This document shows positions 24,418-32,799 of a DNA stretch of 64,000 bases, piece by piece. The DNA is taken from contig NZ_WELG01000002.1 in NCBI RefSeq assembly GCF_009184425.1, positions 434,001 through 498,000 on the forward strand. Reading direction: 5' to 3'. The stretch comes from Flagellimonas olearia. GTDB lineage: Bacteria; Bacteroidota; Bacteroidia; Flavobacteriales; Flavobacteriaceae. Both the position numbers and the translations under genes were made by a program. Below the pieces are notes generated by a model. That model made no database searches and was not told the DNA's origin. It was given only the letters and a program-made list of their open reading frames with translations. Positions within the stretch are counted from its first letter, which is position 1. Each line of letters starts with the position of its first letter.

Positions 24418-24771
24418 ATGAAAAAAATTTACCATTTGGGCAGCTGCTCAACCTGTAAACGTATTTTAAAAGAATTGGAGCCTCTACAAGGCGTAGCACT
24501 CCAAGAAATAAAGTCGGAGCCCATGACCTCTGAGCAGGTGGAGGAAATGGCCGCCTTATCCGGAAGCTATGAGTCTCTTTTTAGCAAAAGGGCCATGCTC
24601 TATCGTGAAAAGGGGTTGCATGAAAAGCAACTTTCTGAAAACGATTACAAAAATCTCATCCTTGAACATTATACCTTTTTAAAAAGACCTGTTGTCCTAG
24701 TTGATGGACAAATCTTTGTTGGCAACTCCAAGAAAGTGGTCCAGGCCGCAAAAGAGGCCCTGCATCCATGA
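24418..24771 (+). CDS. ArsC/Spx-like thioredoxin-fold protein
   Basis: Small (117 residues) ArsC-superfamily protein. The N-terminal CSTC motif (Cys10 and Cys13 in LGSCSTCKRIL) matches the redox pair of YffB/Spx-like proteins, and FLKRPVVLVDGQIFVGNSKK near 88-107 is the conserved C-terminal segment with RP. True arsenate reductase needs CX5R-type or glutaredoxin-linked residues that I cannot verify, and no ars operon is present, so a general arsenate-reductase-like label is safest. Its end overlaps the EamA transporter start by 4 nt (ATGA). Confidence 0.85.
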   Translation: MKKIYHLGSCSTCKRILKELEPLQGVALQEIKSEPMTSEQVEEMAALSGSYESLFSKRAMLYREKGLHEKQLSENDYKNLILEHYTFLKRPVVLVDGQIFVGNSKKVVQAAKEALHP

Positions 24772-25661
24772 GTAAAAGAACCCTAGCCATTTTGGGCGCC
24801 CTGGCGGCGACCACCATTTACGGAATCAACCATACCCTGGCCAAAGGGGTGATGCCCATGCACGTTAAACCCTTTGGGTTTATTATGCTTCGTGTTGGTG
24901 GAGCGGCCATCTTATTTTGGGCCATCTCCTTTTTTGGTCCCAAGGAAAAAATCCAGAAACGGGACTGGGGCAGGATTTTGGTGTGTACCATCTTGGGCAT
25001 GGCCGTGAACATGTTGTCCTTTTTTAAGGGTTTACAGCTTTCCACGCCTATCAATAGTGCGGTATTGGTGACTATAACCCCAATTATCGTGGTCATTTTA
25101 TCCGCCCTCTTTTTAAACGAGAAAATCACCTTGAATAAAGGATTGGGTATCTTTTTAGGGTTCATTGGTGCCGTAGGGCTTATTCTTTTTGGGACTGAAA
25201 TACGACAGGATGCCCCCAATATTCCTTTGGGGAATTTCCTATTTATTGTAAACGCCACTTTCTATGGTGCCTATCTGATTGTGGTAAAGACCCTTATTGA
25301 AAAATACCATCCCTTTACCTTGATGAAGTGGCTCTTTTCCTTGGCCGTGATCATCAACCTACCCATTACCTTACCAGAATTCCTTGAGATTGAATGGTCT
25401 ACCATGCCTCTATGGGCCTATGGGTCCATTGCTTTTGTGGTAGTGGGAACCACATTCCTTACCTATCTGTTCAATGTATTTGCATTGACGCAGCTCAAGG
25501 CATCTACCGTTGGGGCCTTCATTTACGTACAACCCTTGATTGGAATTGTATTTGCACTTTTTTCTGGTAAAGACCATTTGTCGTGGATCAAACTTCTTGC
25601 CACGGGATTGGTATTGGTGGGAGTGTATTTGGCCAGTATGCGCCCTAAGCCAAGTCCATAG
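24768..25661 (+). CDS. EamA/DMT-superfamily transporter
   Basis: Inner-membrane permease of 297 residues with ten predicted spans arranged as two EamA repeats. The first repeat ends in the typical ITPIIVVILSALFLNEKITL segment with the LNEKIT signature; the second ends around FIYVQPLIGIVFALFSGKDH. Substrate is unknown; relatives export amino acids or metabolites. It is translationally coupled to the ArsC-like gene by ATGA. Its last 17 nt overlap the convergent thioesterase gene. Confidence 0.92.
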   Translation: MSKRTLAILGALAATTIYGINHTLAKGVMPMHVKPFGFIMLRVGGAAILFWAISFFGPKEKIQKRDWGRILVCTILGMAVNMLSFFKGLQLSTPINSAVLVTITPIIVVILSALFLNEKITLNKGLGIFLGFIGAVGLILFGTEIRQDAPNIPLGNFLFIVNATFYGAYLIVVKTLIEKYHPFTLMKWLFSLAVIINLPITLPEFLEIEWSTMPLWAYGSIAFVVVGTTFLTYLFNVFALTQLKASTVGAFIYVQPLIGIVFALFSGKDHLSWIKLLATGLVLVGVYLASMRPKPSP

Positions 25662-26121
25662 GTTTTTGTACAAACTTTCGGGTGTCCTCTTTGGTCAAGG
25701 TCTTGAACCCTTCGGATTTTTCCATTTGGTTGAATGCATCCAAGAAATGTTGGGGCAGTCCTATCAATCTTCGTTCCTTAAGGTCGATCCACGCACCCAT
25801 CATCTGGCATCTGGCAAAGTTTCTTCCCTTGCTGTCATAAAAATCGTGGTTGAATTCAAAGAACATCCCATCTTCACTCATCCCTTCAAATCCTAATGAG
25901 ACCTTTACGGGTTTTCCAGCAAACACTTCCTTGAAATAGTACATATGCTCGTAAAAGACCACGGGACCTATATTGTGCTCGGCCATCCCTTTTTGGTCAA
26001 ATCCCAATTGGCCCAAGTAGGCCATCCGGGTATGGCTCATAAAATTGATGTACGCCGAATTGGCCAAATGGCGGTTGGCATCCAAATCGCTCCATCTAAT
26101 ATCAAATTCTTTAAAAAACAT
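25645..26121 (-). CDS. Acyl-CoA thioesterase, 4HBT hotdog type
   Basis: One hundred fifty-eight residues with a single hotdog domain. The N-terminal DIRWSDLDANRHLANSAYIN carries the catalytic-site pattern of the 4-hydroxybenzoyl-CoA thioesterase/YbgC group (Asp in SDLDANRH). FEFNHDFYDSKGRNFARCQM is the central beta sheet. Probably hydrolyses acyl-CoA in the cytosol; specificity cannot be read. It is convergent with the EamA gene (17-nt overlap) and divergent from the nitronate monooxygenase gene, with a palindrome between. Confidence 0.9.
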   Translation of the reverse strand: MFFKEFDIRWSDLDANRHLANSAYINFMSHTRMAYLGQLGFDQKGMAEHNIGPVVFYEHMYYFKEVFAGKPVKVSLGFEGMSEDGMFFEFNHDFYDSKGRNFARCQMMGAWIDLKERRLIGLPQHFLDAFNQMEKSEGFKTLTKEDTRKFVQKPMDLA

Positions 26122-26135
26122 AGTGGGTTATTTTG

Positions 26136-26149
26136 TTATGCATGCATAA
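26136..26149. promoter_or_regulatory. 14-bp perfect palindrome TTATGCATGCATAA
   Basis: Fully symmetric 14-mer in the 117-nt divergent spacer between the thioesterase (start 26121) and nitronate monooxygenase (start 26239) genes. It sits 15 nt upstream of the thioesterase start. It may be an operator; no regulator gene is adjacent. Confidence 0.35.
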
Positions 26150-26238
26150 TAATTGTAAAATTACCATAGTTTTCAGAACTGAGTCCCATAAAGTGCGATT
26201 ATAAATCCTATTTTTAAACATAGTTTAACACAAACCTC

Positions 26239-27216
26239 ATGAGTGAAAAAGCAGAATTCATCAAAGATCTTTCCTTGCCCGTTATAGCTGCCCCCATGTT
26301 TCTGATTTCCGGTCCAAAATTGGTAGTGGAGTGTTGCAAAAATGGCATCGTGGGAACATTCCCGGCCTTGAACCAACGCACCAGTGAGGGTTTTGAGGAA
26401 TGGCTCATCCAGATAAAATCGGAACTCGAACAGTTTGAGAAAGAAACGGGTAAAAAACCGGCTCCTTTTGGTGTGAACCTTATTGTGCACCCCACCAACC
26501 CCAGATTGGAAGCCGATGTAAAACTATGCATGAAACACAAAGTACCCTTGGTCATCACCTCTTTGGGTGCCGTGAGCCAAGTGGTCAATGCCATCCACAG
26601 TTATGGTGGTTTGGTGTTCCACGACATCATTAAAAAACGACATGCCGAAAAAGCGGCCGAGGCCGGTGTGGACGGACTTATCTTGGTATCTGCCGGAGCG
26701 GGAGGACATGCGGGGAATCTAAACCCGATGAGCTTGGTGCACGAGGTCAAGAAATTCTTTCACAAAACCATCATCCTCTCAGGTTGCATCAGCACTGGAC
26801 AGGATATCGCCACAGCCCTTCAAATGGGAGCCGATTTGGCCTATATGGGCACCCGATTTATCAATACCGAAGAGAGCAAGGCTCCCGAGGAGTATCGAAA
26901 AATGATCATTGAGGCCGGGGCCAGCGATGTTATCTACACTGCCGCCATTTCCGGGGTACATGCCAATTTTTTGGCGGCCAGCCTTAAGGCTGCCGGGGTT
27001 TCGGAAGAAGATTTGAAAAAAGACCGAAAAATAGATTTTGGCAAGGAACTGAATACCGAGGCCAAGGCCTGGAAGACCATTTGGTCCGCAGGACAAGGGG
27101 TTACCACCATTGATGATGTACTTCCTGTCTCTAAATTGGTGAAAACCCTAAAAACCGGGTTCAAAAATGCCATAGAGGAACAATACAAGCTTTTGGAGGT
27201 ATTTCCAAAAAACTAA
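26239..27216 (+). CDS. Nitronate monooxygenase family FMN protein
   Basis: FMN-dependent TIM-barrel enzyme of the 2-nitropropane dioxygenase family, 325 residues. The N-terminal LPVIAAPMFLISGPKLVVEC binds flavin; FGVNLIVHPTNPRLEAD and the loop LILVSAGAGGHAGNLNPM (about 155-172) with ILSGCISTGQDIATALQMGA (about 179-198) form the phosphate-binding and substrate loops. Detoxifies nitronates such as propionate 3-nitronate in characterised relatives; enoyl reductase FabK is related, but the GAGGHAG loop favours nitronate monooxygenase. The YheT-like hydrolase gene follows 16 nt later. Confidence 0.92.
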   Translation: MSEKAEFIKDLSLPVIAAPMFLISGPKLVVECCKNGIVGTFPALNQRTSEGFEEWLIQIKSELEQFEKETGKKPAPFGVNLIVHPTNPRLEADVKLCMKHKVPLVITSLGAVSQVVNAIHSYGGLVFHDIIKKRHAEKAAEAGVDGLILVSAGAGGHAGNLNPMSLVHEVKKFFHKTIILSGCISTGQDIATALQMGADLAYMGTRFINTEESKAPEEYRKMIIEAGASDVIYTAAISGVHANFLAASLKAAGVSEEDLKKDRKIDFGKELNTEAKAWKTIWSAGQGVTTIDDVLPVSKLVKTLKTGFKNAIEEQYKLLEVFPKN

Positions 27217-27232
27217 ACCGATCATATTGACA

Positions 27233-28192
27233 ATGCCCGAGGTTTCTGCCAACTATTCCCCTTCCATATTTTTTAAGAGCGGGCATTTGTCTACCATTTA
27301 TTGTGGTTTGGTCCGTAGGGTAAACGGTGTAACCCAAAAAAGGGAGCGCCTCCGCTTAGCCGATGGGGATTTTTTGGATTTGGATTGGAGTCAATCCACC
27401 ACTCCAACAAGAAAATTGGTTGTCCTGTTGCATGGCCTCGAAGGTGATGGGCAACGCCCTTATATTACCGGTAGCGCCAAACTGTTCAACCAAAATGGGT
27501 TCGATGCCTGCGCGGTGAATTTTAGGGGATGCAGCGGTGAACCCAATAGGTTGTACCGTTCCTATCATTCGGGTGCCACTGAAGATCTGGAGGAAGTGAT
27601 CACCCATATCCTCAATACCTATTCCTACTCAGAAATTTATCTGAATGGATTTAGCTTGGGGGGCAATCTTTTGCTCAAATACTTGGGTGAACGCAATACA
27701 GTTCCGAAAGAAATCAAGGGAGCAGCTGCTATATCGGTCCCTTGTAGCTTAAGGAATTCCTGCGAACAATTGCTCACCCCAAAAAATGTACTTTACGCTC
27801 AACGATTCAAAAAGCATTTGATTGCCAAACTCAGACAGAAACAACATCTTTTCCCTATGTTGATCACGGATTCCGATATCAAAAACATCAAGACCCTAAA
27901 GGATTTTGACGACATCTACACGAGTCGAGCGCACCATTTTAAAGATGCATTGGATTACTATACCCAATGCAGTTCGCTTCAATTTCTACCGGATATTACG
28001 GTTCCCAGTCTCATCATCAATGCAAAAAACGATTCCTTTTTAGGAGAGGAATGTTATCCCATTTTCGAGGCGGGGCAAAATGAAAATCTGTTCTTGGAAA
28101 TCCCAAAATACGGAGGGCATGTTGGTTTTTGGGGTAAGAATAATTGTACGTACACGGAAAAAAGAAGCTTGGATTTTTTCAATTCCCACTAG
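27233..28192 (+). CDS. YheT-family alpha/beta hydrolase
   Basis: Serine hydrolase of 319 residues. ATG 27233 is chosen over an upstream TTG. Motifs: FKSGHLSTIYCGLVRRV near the N-terminus, the HGLEGDGQRPYITG oxyanion loop near 65, the nucleophile elbow NGFSLGGNLLLKYLGE (Ser about 140), NAKNDSFLGEE with the acidic residue, and a C-terminal GGHVGFWG with the catalytic His. This set is typical of YheT/ABHD1-3 esterases. Substrate unknown. Co-directional with the nitronate monooxygenase gene and likely co-transcribed. Confidence 0.9.
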   Translation: MPEVSANYSPSIFFKSGHLSTIYCGLVRRVNGVTQKRERLRLADGDFLDLDWSQSTTPTRKLVVLLHGLEGDGQRPYITGSAKLFNQNGFDACAVNFRGCSGEPNRLYRSYHSGATEDLEEVITHILNTYSYSEIYLNGFSLGGNLLLKYLGERNTVPKEIKGAAAISVPCSLRNSCEQLLTPKNVLYAQRFKKHLIAKLRQKQHLFPMLITDSDIKNIKTLKDFDDIYTSRAHHFKDALDYYTQCSSLQFLPDITVPSLIINAKNDSFLGEECYPIFEAGQNENLFLEIPKYGGHVGFWGKNNCTYTEKRSLDFFNSH

Positions 28193-28305
28193 ATAAATCA
28201 CATTCTTGGGAAAGATTGTAGCGGTAACTCCAAAAACCCATAAAAATTAGACCTTAAATGCCTATCTTAGTAGCTGCATTTACACAAACTACAATTACGT
28301 TCAGA

Positions 28306-28785
28306 ATGAAAAAAATACTTGTATTTCTAGCATTGGGTGCCGTTGTGGCAAGCTGCGGTGGCAAAAAGGAAGAAAAAAAGGACGGTTTTGAGGTAAGCAG
28401 AACCAAGACCGAAGAGAAAAAAGTACAAGCCAGTGAAGGTGTTCCAGTAGATATGGACAACAAAGGGGTTGGACCTATAAAGAATGTTGATTTTGCAGAT
28501 GCCGTCAACGAAGAAATGGCAGCGCGCGGGAAAGCCACGTTCGAGTCCATTTGTGTTGCCTGCCATATGGTTGACCAAAAGATGATCGGCCCTGCCATGA
28601 AAGGCATTTACGATCGCAGAAGCCCTGAGTGGGTCATGAACATGATCTTGAATCCTGATGGAATGCTTAAGGAAGATCCCATCGCCAAGGCGTTGATGAA
28701 GGAAAACAACAATGCCATCATGCTTAACCAAAACCTTACGGAAGACGAAGCAAGGGACGTTGCAGAGTATCTTAGGACGCTATAA
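28306..28785 (+). CDS. Lipoprotein cytochrome c
   Basis: Mono-haem c-type cytochrome anchored to the membrane. ATG 28306 gives lipoprotein signal MKKILVFLALGAVVASC; a charged linker GGKKEEKKDGFEVSRTKTEE follows, then the haem site CVACH near residue 87 and a candidate axial Met in the NNNAIMLNQNLTEDE region (other Met residues are possible). The domain ends in ARDVAEYLRTL as in class I cytochromes. It probably relays electrons in the envelope; no oxidase or dehydrogenase partner is adjacent. A strong terminator follows. Confidence 0.92.
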   Translation: MKKILVFLALGAVVASCGGKKEEKKDGFEVSRTKTEEKKVQASEGVPVDMDNKGVGPIKNVDFADAVNEEMAARGKATFESICVACHMVDQKMIGPAMKGIYDRRSPEWVMNMILNPDGMLKEDPIAKALMKENNNAIMLNQNLTEDEARDVAEYLRTL

Positions 28786-28806
28786 CCCTCCAACATACAT
28801 CTTTGA

Positions 28807-28844
28807 AATGCTGTTGTTTTATTCCTAAGACAACAGCATTTTTT
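28807..28844 (+). terminator. Intrinsic terminator after cytochrome c
   Basis: AATGCTGTTGT (28807-28817) pairs perfectly with ACAACAGCATT (28830-28840), followed by TTTTTG. It isolates the cytochrome gene from the next exported-protein gene. Confidence 0.85.
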
Positions 28845-28911
28845 GTTTATGGCCATGTGGATTCCCAGACAAACAAAACAATATGCTAGCTTTATATAAA
28901 ATATATCCATC

Positions 28912-29622
28912 ATGAAGAAAAAAATAGTATTCCTGTTTCTTGTTTTTTCTGCTTTGTTCACCATCAAGGCCCAAAATCTCAACGGGGCTTGGCAGGCCAC
29001 CCTTATCAACAATGATGGTGTGGAGGTGCAATATGTAGCCATTATTACCCATGGATTTTTTTCTGAAGCTTTCTTCGAAAAAGAAAACGGAAAGTTCCTC
29101 GGCACCAAGGGAGGTCAATTTTCTTCCGATGATGATACACTGACCTATACCTTGGAATTTGCCTCTTTTGACCCGCAGATGGTCGGTTCAACAAATTCGT
29201 TCCCCTACACCTACAAAGACGGAAAACTTTATGTTGGGGAAAAAATCTGGAGCCGTTTGGATGACGGCACTCCCGGTGATTTACAGGGAGCATGGTTGAT
29301 TTCCGGCCGTAAGCAGGATGGAGAAATTACAAAACGTGATACCTCAGGACCCAGAAAGACCATGAAAATTCTATCCGGCACCAGATTTCAATGGATTGCC
29401 TATAACACGGAGACCAAAGCTTTTATGGGCACCGGAGGGGGCACCTATACCACGGTTGATGGTAAATACACGGAAAACATTGGGTTTTTCTCTAGGGACG
29501 ACTCACGCGTAGGAGCCAGTTTAGGGTTTAACTATGAGCTGATGGACGGGGATTGGCACCATTCCGGGTTGAGCAGCAAAGGGCAACCCATCTACGAAGT
29601 TTGGAGCATCCGAAAAGAGTAA
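28912..29622 (+). CDS. Exported two-repeat protein of unknown function
   Basis: Two hundred thirty-six residues with signal peptide MKKKIVFLFLVFSALFTIKA. The mature part is an internal duplication of about 105 residues: LNGAWQATLINNDG ... FLGTKGGQFSSDDDTLTYTLE is matched by LQGAWLISGRKQDG ... FMGTGGGTYTTVDGKYTENI. Each copy carries GAW near the start and GxxGGxxxxxDxxY in the middle, suggesting a small beta-barrel (lipocalin-like) domain. I do not recognise a named function. It is first in a plus-strand row of small exported proteins, preceded by a terminator. Confidence 0.8.
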   Translation: MKKKIVFLFLVFSALFTIKAQNLNGAWQATLINNDGVEVQYVAIITHGFFSEAFFEKENGKFLGTKGGQFSSDDDTLTYTLEFASFDPQMVGSTNSFPYTYKDGKLYVGEKIWSRLDDGTPGDLQGAWLISGRKQDGEITKRDTSGPRKTMKILSGTRFQWIAYNTETKAFMGTGGGTYTTVDGKYTENIGFFSRDDSRVGASLGFNYELMDGDWHHSGLSSKGQPIYEVWSIRKE

Positions 29623-29716
29623 CAACACTTCTTATCATTTAATTAACCCAAGGGTTAGGGGTGTTTAAGGCATTTTTTTAGTACTTTTCTTTGCATTAAC
29701 CATTAATTTCCCACAA

Positions 29717-30136
29717 ATGAAACACTCAAGTATTCTTTGTTCCCTTGTTTTGATTTTGACCCTTTCCTGTAATCCAAAGTCGGATGGCTCTTCTGAATTG
29801 TTCGGTCCCACATGGGAATTGGAGTACATGTCCGGCCCCCGCATTGCCTTTGACGGACTCTTTCCCAACAAAAAACCACAGATCAGCTTTGATCAAGAAT
29901 CTAGCAAAGTCATGGGAAACGATAGCTGTAATGGGTATTCGGCAGATTATACCTTGGACGGGAATACCATTTCCTTTGGGGAACCCGGACCTACTACCAT
30001 GATGTTCTGCGGTGGTGGTGAAAGACAGTTTCTAACTATGATGCAAAAAATAGATGGGTTTGCCTTGGAGGAAGGAAAACTCAATCTATTGATAGGTGAA
30101 GTTCCCATGATGCGTTTTATAAAAGTTGAGCCATGA
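29717..30136 (+). CDS. META-domain lipoprotein
   Basis: One hundred thirty-nine residues. Lipoprotein signal MKHSSILCSLVLILTLSC, then a single META/HslJ-type domain: GPTWELEYMSG at the start, ISFDQESSKVMGNDSCNGYS (the GNDSCNGY pattern), and TTMMFCGGGERQFLTMMQKI with the family Cys. HslJ relatives are tied to heat shock and novobiocin tolerance in E. coli, but the function is not established. The gene overlaps the next META gene by 4 nt (ATGA). Confidence 0.88.
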   Translation: MKHSSILCSLVLILTLSCNPKSDGSSELFGPTWELEYMSGPRIAFDGLFPNKKPQISFDQESSKVMGNDSCNGYSADYTLDGNTISFGEPGPTTMMFCGGGERQFLTMMQKIDGFALEEGKLNLLIGEVPMMRFIKVEP

Positions 30137-30939
30137 AAAAAATAATGACATCACTTTGTTTTGCCCTGCTCCTTTCAAGCTGTGTGGAGAAGAAAAAAGA
30201 GGACAATACCAATCAGGAAGAAATCACACAGGAAGATACCCTGCAAATAAAAACCGTTGAACCCGTTGCCATAAAAATGGACGACAGTTATTTTAAGGCT
30301 ACTGGCACAGAACCCTTTTGGGGCCTTAAGGTAAAAGAGAACCGAGTGGAACTGAACATGATGGAAGATACCATCATCACACCGCATGCCACGCCCATTA
30401 AGGCCCAAGATGCCAACATAAGTATGTACCGTATACAAACCGAAGCCGTTTCCATGGATGTGATCATTGCCCATAAGGAATGTACCAATGCCATGTCCGG
30501 TGAAAAATCGCCCTATACCGTCACCATTGCCTATAAATATACCGGGGAAGAGGAAACCCATGCCCTTGAGGGTTGTGGTTCCTATATTACAGACTATCGA
30601 CTTCATGATATTTGGGTTTTGGAAGAAATGGATGGACAAGCCGTAACCAAAGATGACTTTAATGGAAGGGATGTTCCCAATATGGAAATCGATATTAAAA
30701 CCAATCGCTTTTCGGGCTTTGCCGGGTGTAATAGGATGACCGGGGGGCTTTTCTTTGAAAAAGATATGCTCCGATTTACCAATGCGGCGTCCACAAAAAT
30801 GGCCTGCCCCAATATGGATGCGGAGTCTACCTTCCTTAAAAACCTTCAAAGTACTACTACCTATAAGATTGAAAACAATCGATTATACCTGTCCAATGGC
30901 AGTCAGGAAAACCTTCTCATTTTCAAAAAAATAGACTGA
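30133..30939 (+). CDS. COG3650-like plus META-domain lipoprotein
   Basis: Two hundred sixty-eight residues. Lipoprotein signal MKKIMTSLCFALLLSSC, acidic linker, then a domain with ATGTEPFWGLKVKENRVELN (the TEPFW signature of the YliI/COG3650 group, residues about 55-155), then a META domain (HDIWVLEEMDGQAV, FSGFAGCNRMTGGL, TKMACPNMDAESTFLKNL). The pairing of these two domains is a known arrangement in Gram-negative stress lipoproteins. Role unknown. It is coupled upstream to the single META gene and is followed 2 nt later by another lipoprotein gene. Confidence 0.87.
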   Translation: MKKIMTSLCFALLLSSCVEKKKEDNTNQEEITQEDTLQIKTVEPVAIKMDDSYFKATGTEPFWGLKVKENRVELNMMEDTIITPHATPIKAQDANISMYRIQTEAVSMDVIIAHKECTNAMSGEKSPYTVTIAYKYTGEEETHALEGCGSYITDYRLHDIWVLEEMDGQAVTKDDFNGRDVPNMEIDIKTNRFSGFAGCNRMTGGLFFEKDMLRFTNAASTKMACPNMDAESTFLKNLQSTTTYKIENNRLYLSNGSQENLLIFKKID

Positions 30940-30941
30940 CC

Positions 30942-31421
30942 ATGAAAACAATTGTATATATCGTTTTTACCGCTCTTTTGGTTTTTGGCTGTAAAACCAA
31001 AACGGAAAAAGAAAACAACAATGGCCAACCAGAGACTACTACGGTCGTTGAGGAGAAGTCGGCTCCATCTTTAGAAGTAGGATGTTATATCTATGATGCC
31101 AACGGAAACCGCATTGTTTTTGAAATTACCGATGTCTCCACAACTGTACTAGGCAATCTCAGCTATGCCTTAAAGGAAAAAGATGGTAACAAGGGAACCT
31201 TTGCCGGAGTCATGAACGACAGTGTGCTTTTGGGCAAGTATACCTTTATATCTGAAGGGAAGGAAAGCACCCGTGAAATGGCCTTTTTGGTAGAGGATGC
31301 CCAACTCATCGAAGGGTTTGGAGAATTGGACAGTACCGGAACGGCATTCAAGGATGTGACCGTTCTTAGTTTCAGTTCATCCATGCCCTTGAGTAAAACA
31401 GAGTGCGATACAGAACCTTAA
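30942..31421 (+). CDS. Small lipoprotein of unknown function
   Basis: One hundred fifty-nine residues: signal MKTIVYIVFTALLVFGC, a linker of Lys/Glu/Asn, then a beta-rich domain (GCYIYDANGNRIVFEITDVS, GTFAGVMNDSVLLGKYTFIS). I do not recognise the family. It begins 2 nt after the META gene, so it belongs to that operon and may act with those lipoproteins. Confidence 0.75.
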   Translation: MKTIVYIVFTALLVFGCKTKTEKENNNGQPETTTVVEEKSAPSLEVGCYIYDANGNRIVFEITDVSTTVLGNLSYALKEKDGNKGTFAGVMNDSVLLGKYTFISEGKESTREMAFLVEDAQLIEGFGELDSTGTAFKDVTVLSFSSSMPLSKTECDTEP

Positions 31422-31446
31422 AAACCCCAATGCAAGGTATAGTGAC

Positions 31447-31800
31447 ATGAGAAAATTAATATTACTATTGTTGTTTCCCTTTCTTATCTCCGCACAAGAT
31501 AATGCAGAAAACAAATCACAGTTCGTGGCCTTGTATACTGTTGGAAATCTTTGGGACAAAGACAAAGAACCCCAGAATCAACCTTATTTTAAGGAACATT
31601 CTGTTTTTTTGTCTACGCTTAGAAAAGAGGAAACGATTACTTTGGGCGCAAGATTTAGCGATACAGGAATGATTGTTCTAAAAGCGACTGATTTGCAATC
31701 TGCCAAAGCCTTGCTACACCAAGACGTCGCTATTCAAAATGGACTTTTCACGGTAGAAGTGCATCCCTTTCTCCCTTTTTACAGGGGGTGTCTGGAATAA
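31447..31800 (+). CDS. Exported YciI-like protein
   Basis: One hundred seventeen residues. N-terminal signal peptide MRKLILLLLFPFLISA, then a ferredoxin-like domain resembling YciI (FVALYTVGNLWDK, YFKEHSVFLSTLRKEETITLG, TDLQSAKALLHQDVAIQNG). YciI proteins are normally cytosolic dimers; an exported version is uncommon. The next gene also has this fold and a signal peptide. The family assignment is from pattern only. Confidence 0.7.
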   Translation: MRKLILLLLFPFLISAQDNAENKSQFVALYTVGNLWDKDKEPQNQPYFKEHSVFLSTLRKEETITLGARFSDTGMIVLKATDLQSAKALLHQDVAIQNGLFTVEVHPFLPFYRGCLE

Positions 31801-31917
31801 TTAAAGGGATTGGTTTTTTCTTTTTCTACCCATTTACACCTATTTTTTGGCAAAAGCACAAATCTGTTTTTAATCAATAATCGGTTACTTTTATGGGAGG
31901 TTATTAAATTCTGTGTC

Positions 31918-32787
31918 ATGAAAACAAAAGTCTTTCTCCTCTTTGCCCTGTTCTCCAGTTTTTTGCTGACCGCACAAACCCCATCAGATTACACCATTGT
32001 CTTTACGGCTCAGGCAAAGGTCAATATCCATGAAAATAAAAGGGAAGCGGTCAATTCGTTTTTTGGAACCGCCTTAGGCAGAAGAATAGATGCCAAAGCT
32101 GATTCCGATTGGGTATATTTTGACGGAGGTGGCTTTGTGAAATTTGCCTACCATTCAGACGAAAATATGGTCTTGGATACGACTGAATTCATCAAATCCA
32201 TGCAATTGGGGCTATTGGTGCCTTCCACGGAATATGAAGCCGTTCAATCCATCATCAAAGATTCTGGTGCCCTTCCCATGCTGCCCGAAGTGGAAAAATA
32301 TCAAGACCATGACCACTTCTACTATTTTCATGCTCCGGGGGGGCAAGTGTTCCGAATCGTAAACTCAGCAACAACACTTCCCAAAAAAGGGGAGGTTCTT
32401 TTTGATGCCGAAAAAGCGGAAAAATATCGAGCTGATGACTACGGAATGAAAAAATACGTTTTTGCCTTCCTAAAGCGAGGTCCCAACCGCTCCCTCCCCA
32501 AAGAGGAAGCCGATGCATTGCAGATGGCCCATCTTCAAAACATTGGAAGAATGGCCCAAGAGGGAAAGTTGGTGCTAGCCGGACCATTTTTTGGAAATGA
32601 TGACCTGCGGGGCATCTATATTTTTAACGTCTCTTCCTTGGAAGAGGCCAAAAAACTAACCGAAACAGATCCTGCCATACAGGCCGGCAGTTTAATCATG
32701 GACCTCAAGGAATGGTACGGTTCTGCTGCCCTTATGGAAGTGAACCAAATTGGCCTTACCTTGGCCAAAAAATCCATTATGGATTAA
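31918..32787 (+). CDS. Exported protein with C-terminal YciI-like domain
   Basis: Two hundred eighty-nine residues from ATG 31918 (MKTKVFLLFALFSSFLLTAQ, a signal peptide); the longer frame upstream is not signal-like. Residues about 25-165 are an unrecognised domain (TIVFTAQAKVNIHENKREAV, LGRRIDAKADSDWVYFDGGG). From about residue 178, KKYVFAFLKRGPNRSLPKEE through AHLQNIGRMAQEGKLVLAGP to VSSLEEAKKLTETDPAIQAG is a typical YciI domain, including the His of AHLQN and the DPAIQAG end. It follows a related shorter exported gene. Confidence 0.8.
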   Translation: MKTKVFLLFALFSSFLLTAQTPSDYTIVFTAQAKVNIHENKREAVNSFFGTALGRRIDAKADSDWVYFDGGGFVKFAYHSDENMVLDTTEFIKSMQLGLLVPSTEYEAVQSIIKDSGALPMLPEVEKYQDHDHFYYFHAPGGQVFRIVNSATTLPKKGEVLFDAEKAEKYRADDYGMKKYVFAFLKRGPNRSLPKEEADALQMAHLQNIGRMAQEGKLVLAGPFFGNDDLRGIYIFNVSSLEEAKKLTETDPAIQAGSLIMDLKEWYGSAALMEVNQIGLTLAKKSIMD

Positions 32788-32799
32788 CCTTTTTTGATC

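Noticed and set aside
24418-24771. Arsenate reductase with adjacent ArsR regulator as an arsenic resistance locus
   Set aside because: The ArsR-type gene is divergent from a DinB-like gene and separated by a racemase; no arsenite pump is present, and the ArsC-like protein has a CxxC redox motif of the YffB/Spx type.
30175-30849. 224-codon frame opposite the META lipoprotein gene
   Set aside because: Composition is the His/Gly/Phe-rich kind typical of antisense frames; the plus-strand META and TEPFW motifs identify the real gene.
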